The notes under the pieces are model-generated. The model saw only the letters and a list, made by a program, of their open reading frames with translations. It was not told where the DNA came from and did no database searches. Positions 62,556 through 64,000 of a stretch of DNA of 64,000 nucleotides are shown here, in pieces (position 1 is the stretch's first letter; every line of letters begins with the position of its first letter). This stretch comes from Callipepla californica brunnescens (Eukaryota > Chordata > Aves > Galliformes > Odontophoridae). Location: the NCBI GenBank assembly GCA_023055505.1, contig JALIRH010000042.1:2178335-2242334 (forward strand). The letters are read 5' to 3'. The position numbers and the translations under genes are program-made.

Positions 62556-64000
62556 CCTCTTTGAGAGAAGGGCAGAATTCTTCTTTTACCCCTGCGAAGC
62601 AGAGCCAGAACAGCACCCAGCAGCCGAGCTCATCGCTAACCAAGCAAATTCACACCAAAACAGTGCTCCCTCCATTCGCACTCCTTTAACTGAGGATGGC
62701 TGTGTTCAGTGTCAATAGATTATTGCAGATCTCCACCAGAACAGGGAAAGAAAAGACTGAGATGAAACACAGCAAGTCTTTCCATGCCCTGCCTTTGCCC
62801 GAGGCCCTTTGTGGCTGAATGTGGCACTGCTGGGGTGTTTTGTCTGTGAAACCTGGAGCTGGAGAGAGCTGGGGCCCTTGGTGCCCATATGGGTGCCTTG
62901 TGCCTGTGCACCAGGCAGTCCATCAGCTGCCTCCAACACAAAACAGGGACTGCAGAAGCCCTGCTGCATGCACGTCTTTGAAGATGGCACTATGTGGACC
63001 TTGTCTGGTCCTTCATTGAAGTTTTGGGGCATTTGCCACCACGTTGACAATGCTTCCCCTTTTCAAACAAATAAGCAGTGCTGGTCAATGATCTGCACTT
63101 AGCAGCAGCTGTCTTTCATTATGATCCAGCAACAGTCAATAGCACGGCTAAGCTCTCATCCTCATTGAGTTAATTTCTGTTCTGTCTAGGCAGCAGACAT
63201 GAAGCAACTCGCTCCGTCACTGTATTGCTCAGGAATTACTGTAGCAGAGGCATCGGGCAGCCAGGGAAGTCTGACATCAGTCACTGTCTTGCAGGTCTAT
63301 GCAGTTTCTCAATCACATGCGAGCTGTTCATTGTCTGTACTTGCAAAACCTCCCAAAGCCAGTGGATTTGAGCAGCTAGCCTTCGCTCCCACTGCAGAGC
63401 AGAAATGAATCTGACCCATCAGATTCCGTGGTTGTGGGCTTTTTTTTTTTTCCTCCGCACAGTATTTTCTTGGTGCAGTGCTGTGTCTGCCCACGGGCAC
63501 GCAGTGAGCTGGTGCTTTCGGAGCTCACCCAGCTTGCAGCATCCCCTGTGTGCACGAGGTGCCTGAGCAGGGTTTGCCTTGCAAGGCCCAGGGGAGCACA
63601 GCACACCTTACATTCACATCTCCTGGCACTGCAGTGAGGGCTGTGTGTGATGTGCAGAGGATGCATGGATGTGCAGTGTCTGTAAGGGTTGGTTTCTGCT
63701 GTCCGGTGACTCACTTAAACGTGTCAGGCATGTTGTGGAGGAGCAGGGGTACGATCTCACCTTTGCTCTGGGTCAGTTTTGAGCAGTCAGGTTGGGGACT
63801 GAGTGGTATCAGTATTCGTGTATCTGCTGCTCGTTTATTCTGCTGCTGGCATGTCCAAGAGTGGACTGCAGTGAACAAAACCATTTTGTGCGTACATCTT
63901 AGGAAGCAGTGGGCAGCGGAGCAGGCTCCTGCTGCTGAGAGCAGCACAGACCTGAAGGGAAATGATCCCTTTTTGTTTTTGTGTATTTCCAAGCACATAA
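62556..64000. other. Intergenic DNA to window end
   Basis: No gene, RNA or further transposon recognised. A T11 run lies at about 63440. Confidence 0.5.

Noticed and set aside
62344..62718. 124-codon plus-strand open frame
   Set aside because: Mostly CR1 reverse transcriptase, with an unrelated tail after 62555.

Overview
The window is vertebrate nuclear DNA from a bird, most likely a galliform such as chicken. The signs are compact multi-exon genes, several CR1 (chicken repeat 1) LINE fragments, and the gene order LAMB3 - CAMK1G - MIR205. Human 1q32.2 carries the same three genes in the same relative orientations. From general knowledge I expect chicken chromosome 26; I have not verified this.

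Layout: (1) 1-14551, plus strand: laminin beta-3 (LAMB3), 5'-truncated by the window edge. I resolved 20 coding exons, in frame throughout: 1101 codons plus a stop. They run from inside the laminin N-terminal domain through the LE repeats, coiled coil and beta-knob to the C-terminal cysteine. (2) 14552-16684: convergent 3' region shared by LAMB3 and CAMK1G. (3) 16685-23496, minus strand: CAMK1G, the CaM kinase I gamma gene. All 11 coding exons are assembled, giving 464 residues ending in the CAAX box CLIM. A non-coding first exon probably lies in the CpG-rich DNA near 26.9-27.4 kb. (4) 27.5-50.8 kb: no protein gene recognised. An orphan CpG island near 30.4-30.7 kb has an excellent CTCF motif and a G-quadruplex tract beside it. 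AT-rich homeodomain-site clusters are scattered further on. (5) 50790-50888, minus strand: the microRNA gene mir-205. (6) 53.9-54.7 kb: a CpG island with CCAAT and TATA-like boxes and a good minus-strand splice donor, which I propose as the promoter and first exon of the miR-205 host transcript. (7) 54.7-64 kb: no gene recognised; two CR1 fragments.

LAMB3 encodes a chain of laminin-332, an epithelial basement-membrane protein. miR-205 is an epithelial microRNA. CAMK1G is a neuronally enriched, prenylated kinase. The three probably stay together through inherited linkage and shared regulatory landscape, not as one pathway. I found no unknown protein system. The points most worth a second look are the CAMK1G terminal intron, whose retention would remove the prenylation motif, the predicted miR-205 promoter and first exon, and the CTCF/G-quadruplex element between the two transcription units.
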